Shown here piece by piece: positions 6,160-6,521 of a stretch of 6,521 bases of DNA; positions within the stretch are counted from its first letter, which is position 1, and the number at the start of each line of letters is the position of its first letter. The DNA is taken from positions 1-6,521 of the forward strand of contig DASZDK010000050.1 in NCBI GenBank assembly GCA_035942035.1, in the 5' to 3' direction. Source of the DNA: JAHWJR01 sp035942035 (GTDB lineage Bacteria; Actinomycetota; Acidimicrobiia; Acidimicrobiales; CADCSY01). The notes beneath the pieces were generated by a model. That model did no database searches. It saw only the letters and a list, made by a program, of their open reading frames with translations, and was not told where the DNA came from. Position numbers and translations under genes: made by a program.

Positions 6160-6184
6160 GCCAGCGGGGAGCTGTCCCCGTGGC
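6160..6184. terminator. Bidirectional hairpin between convergent genes
   Basis: Immediately after the oxidoreductase stop, GCCA-g-CGGGGA (6160-6170) pairs with TCCCCG-TGGC (6175-6184) around a GCTG loop: 10 base pairs with a single bulged G. It lies between two convergent stop codons, so it can serve both strands. There is no T-run, as is common in high-GC actinobacteria. Confidence 0.6.
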
Positions 6185-6189
6185 CGTGA

Positions 6190-6521
6190 TCAGCCGAGCG
6201 GCTCGCCGGGCCCGCCCGCTTCCGACTCCTCGCCGGGGCTGACATCCGGGCCGAGTGCGGTGGTCTCGGGGTCCCCGGCGTTCTTCTTGGCCTCCTCGGT
6301 GGTGGCGCCCGTGCCCTCGGTCAGATAGCCGTCGCCGCCTTCGGCGATGACGTGCTTGATGGGGTTGCCGGCACCGTCCCAGGTCGTCATCTGCGTGGGC
6401 TCGGTCTGGCCGCGCGGCGTGTTCCCAGCAGGGGCACGCATCTCATCGGGGCTGAGGTGCTCCTTCGCCTCCTGCGGCGGCATCTCGCCCTTGTCGTCGA
6501 CTTGGTCCTGGTGCGATGGCT
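6190..6521 (-). CDS. Unrecognised acidic, disordered protein (probably 5' partial)
   Basis: The frame is open from the right edge to TGA at 6190-6192, giving 109 visible residues. ATG 6483 would start a 97-residue protein, preceded by a modest AGGG. However, the frame continues upstream without a stop and reads plausibly (PSHQDQVDDKGE), so the gene may begin outside the window. The protein is rich in Gly, Pro, Glu, Asp and Thr, with no hydrophobic segment and no cysteine. It looks largely disordered and soluble. The most ordered-looking part is TTWDGAGNPIKHVIAEGGDG (counted from ATG 6483, residues 33-52), followed by an acidic, Gly-rich tail. I do not recognise the family and assign no function. 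It converges with the oxidoreductase gene across the hairpin at 6160-6184. Confidence 0.6.
   Translation of the reverse strand, partial: PSHQDQVDDKGEMPPQEAKEHLSPDEMRAPAGNTPRGQTEPTQMTTWDGAGNPIKHVIAEGGDGYLTEGTGATTEEAKKNAGDPETTALGPDVSPGEESEAGGPGEPLG

Noticed and set aside
1..6521. CRISPR array, toxin-antitoxin, phage or defence module
   Set aside because: I saw no regularly spaced direct repeats, no tRNA-like or integrase-attachment features, and no matching gene families beyond the IS3 fragment.

Overview
This 6.5 kb window is GC-rich (by eye near 70%) with a strong G/C preference at third codon positions and several GTG starts. The proteins include a PknB-like kinase with a short outer tail, a DegS/NarL-type histidine kinase and a lipoprotein with a Thr/Pro linker. 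Together these suggest a chromosomal segment of a high-GC actinobacterium (Actinomycetota). The class cannot be fixed from sequence alone; an Acidimicrobiia-like lineage is only a guess.

Layout. Positions 1-143 are the right end of an IS3-family insertion sequence: the transposase C-terminus and the probable terminal repeat. Positions 144-710 hold no intact gene, but include a coding-like stretch that changes frame (309-541) and a hairpin (661-676). A DUF488 gene (711-1259, +) converges with a histidine kinase gene (1283-2779, -) across a GC-rich self-complementary spacer. The kinase gene is divergent from a Ser/Thr protein kinase gene (2927-4087, +), which overlaps a lipoprotein gene (4084-4584, +) by 4 bases. 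A phytoene-desaturase-like FAD oxidoreductase follows (4630-6159, +). It converges, across a good hairpin, with an unrecognised acidic, disordered protein whose gene runs off the right edge (6190-6521, -).

How the genes may work together. The most coherent unit is kinase plus lipoprotein. One is a membrane-anchored Ser/Thr kinase with a tail of about 39 residues outside the membrane. The other is a translationally coupled lipoprotein that should sit on the same outer face, so a sensor/ligand relationship is plausible but unproven. The polytopic histidine kinase next door has no response regulator in the window and is transcribed away from the Ser/Thr kinase; the two share a control region of about 150 bp. 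The oxidoreductase and DUF488 genes have no obvious functional link to these. I found no CRISPR array, tRNA, rRNA, phage module or recognisable defence system. The kinase-lipoprotein pair is the best candidate for something under-described.
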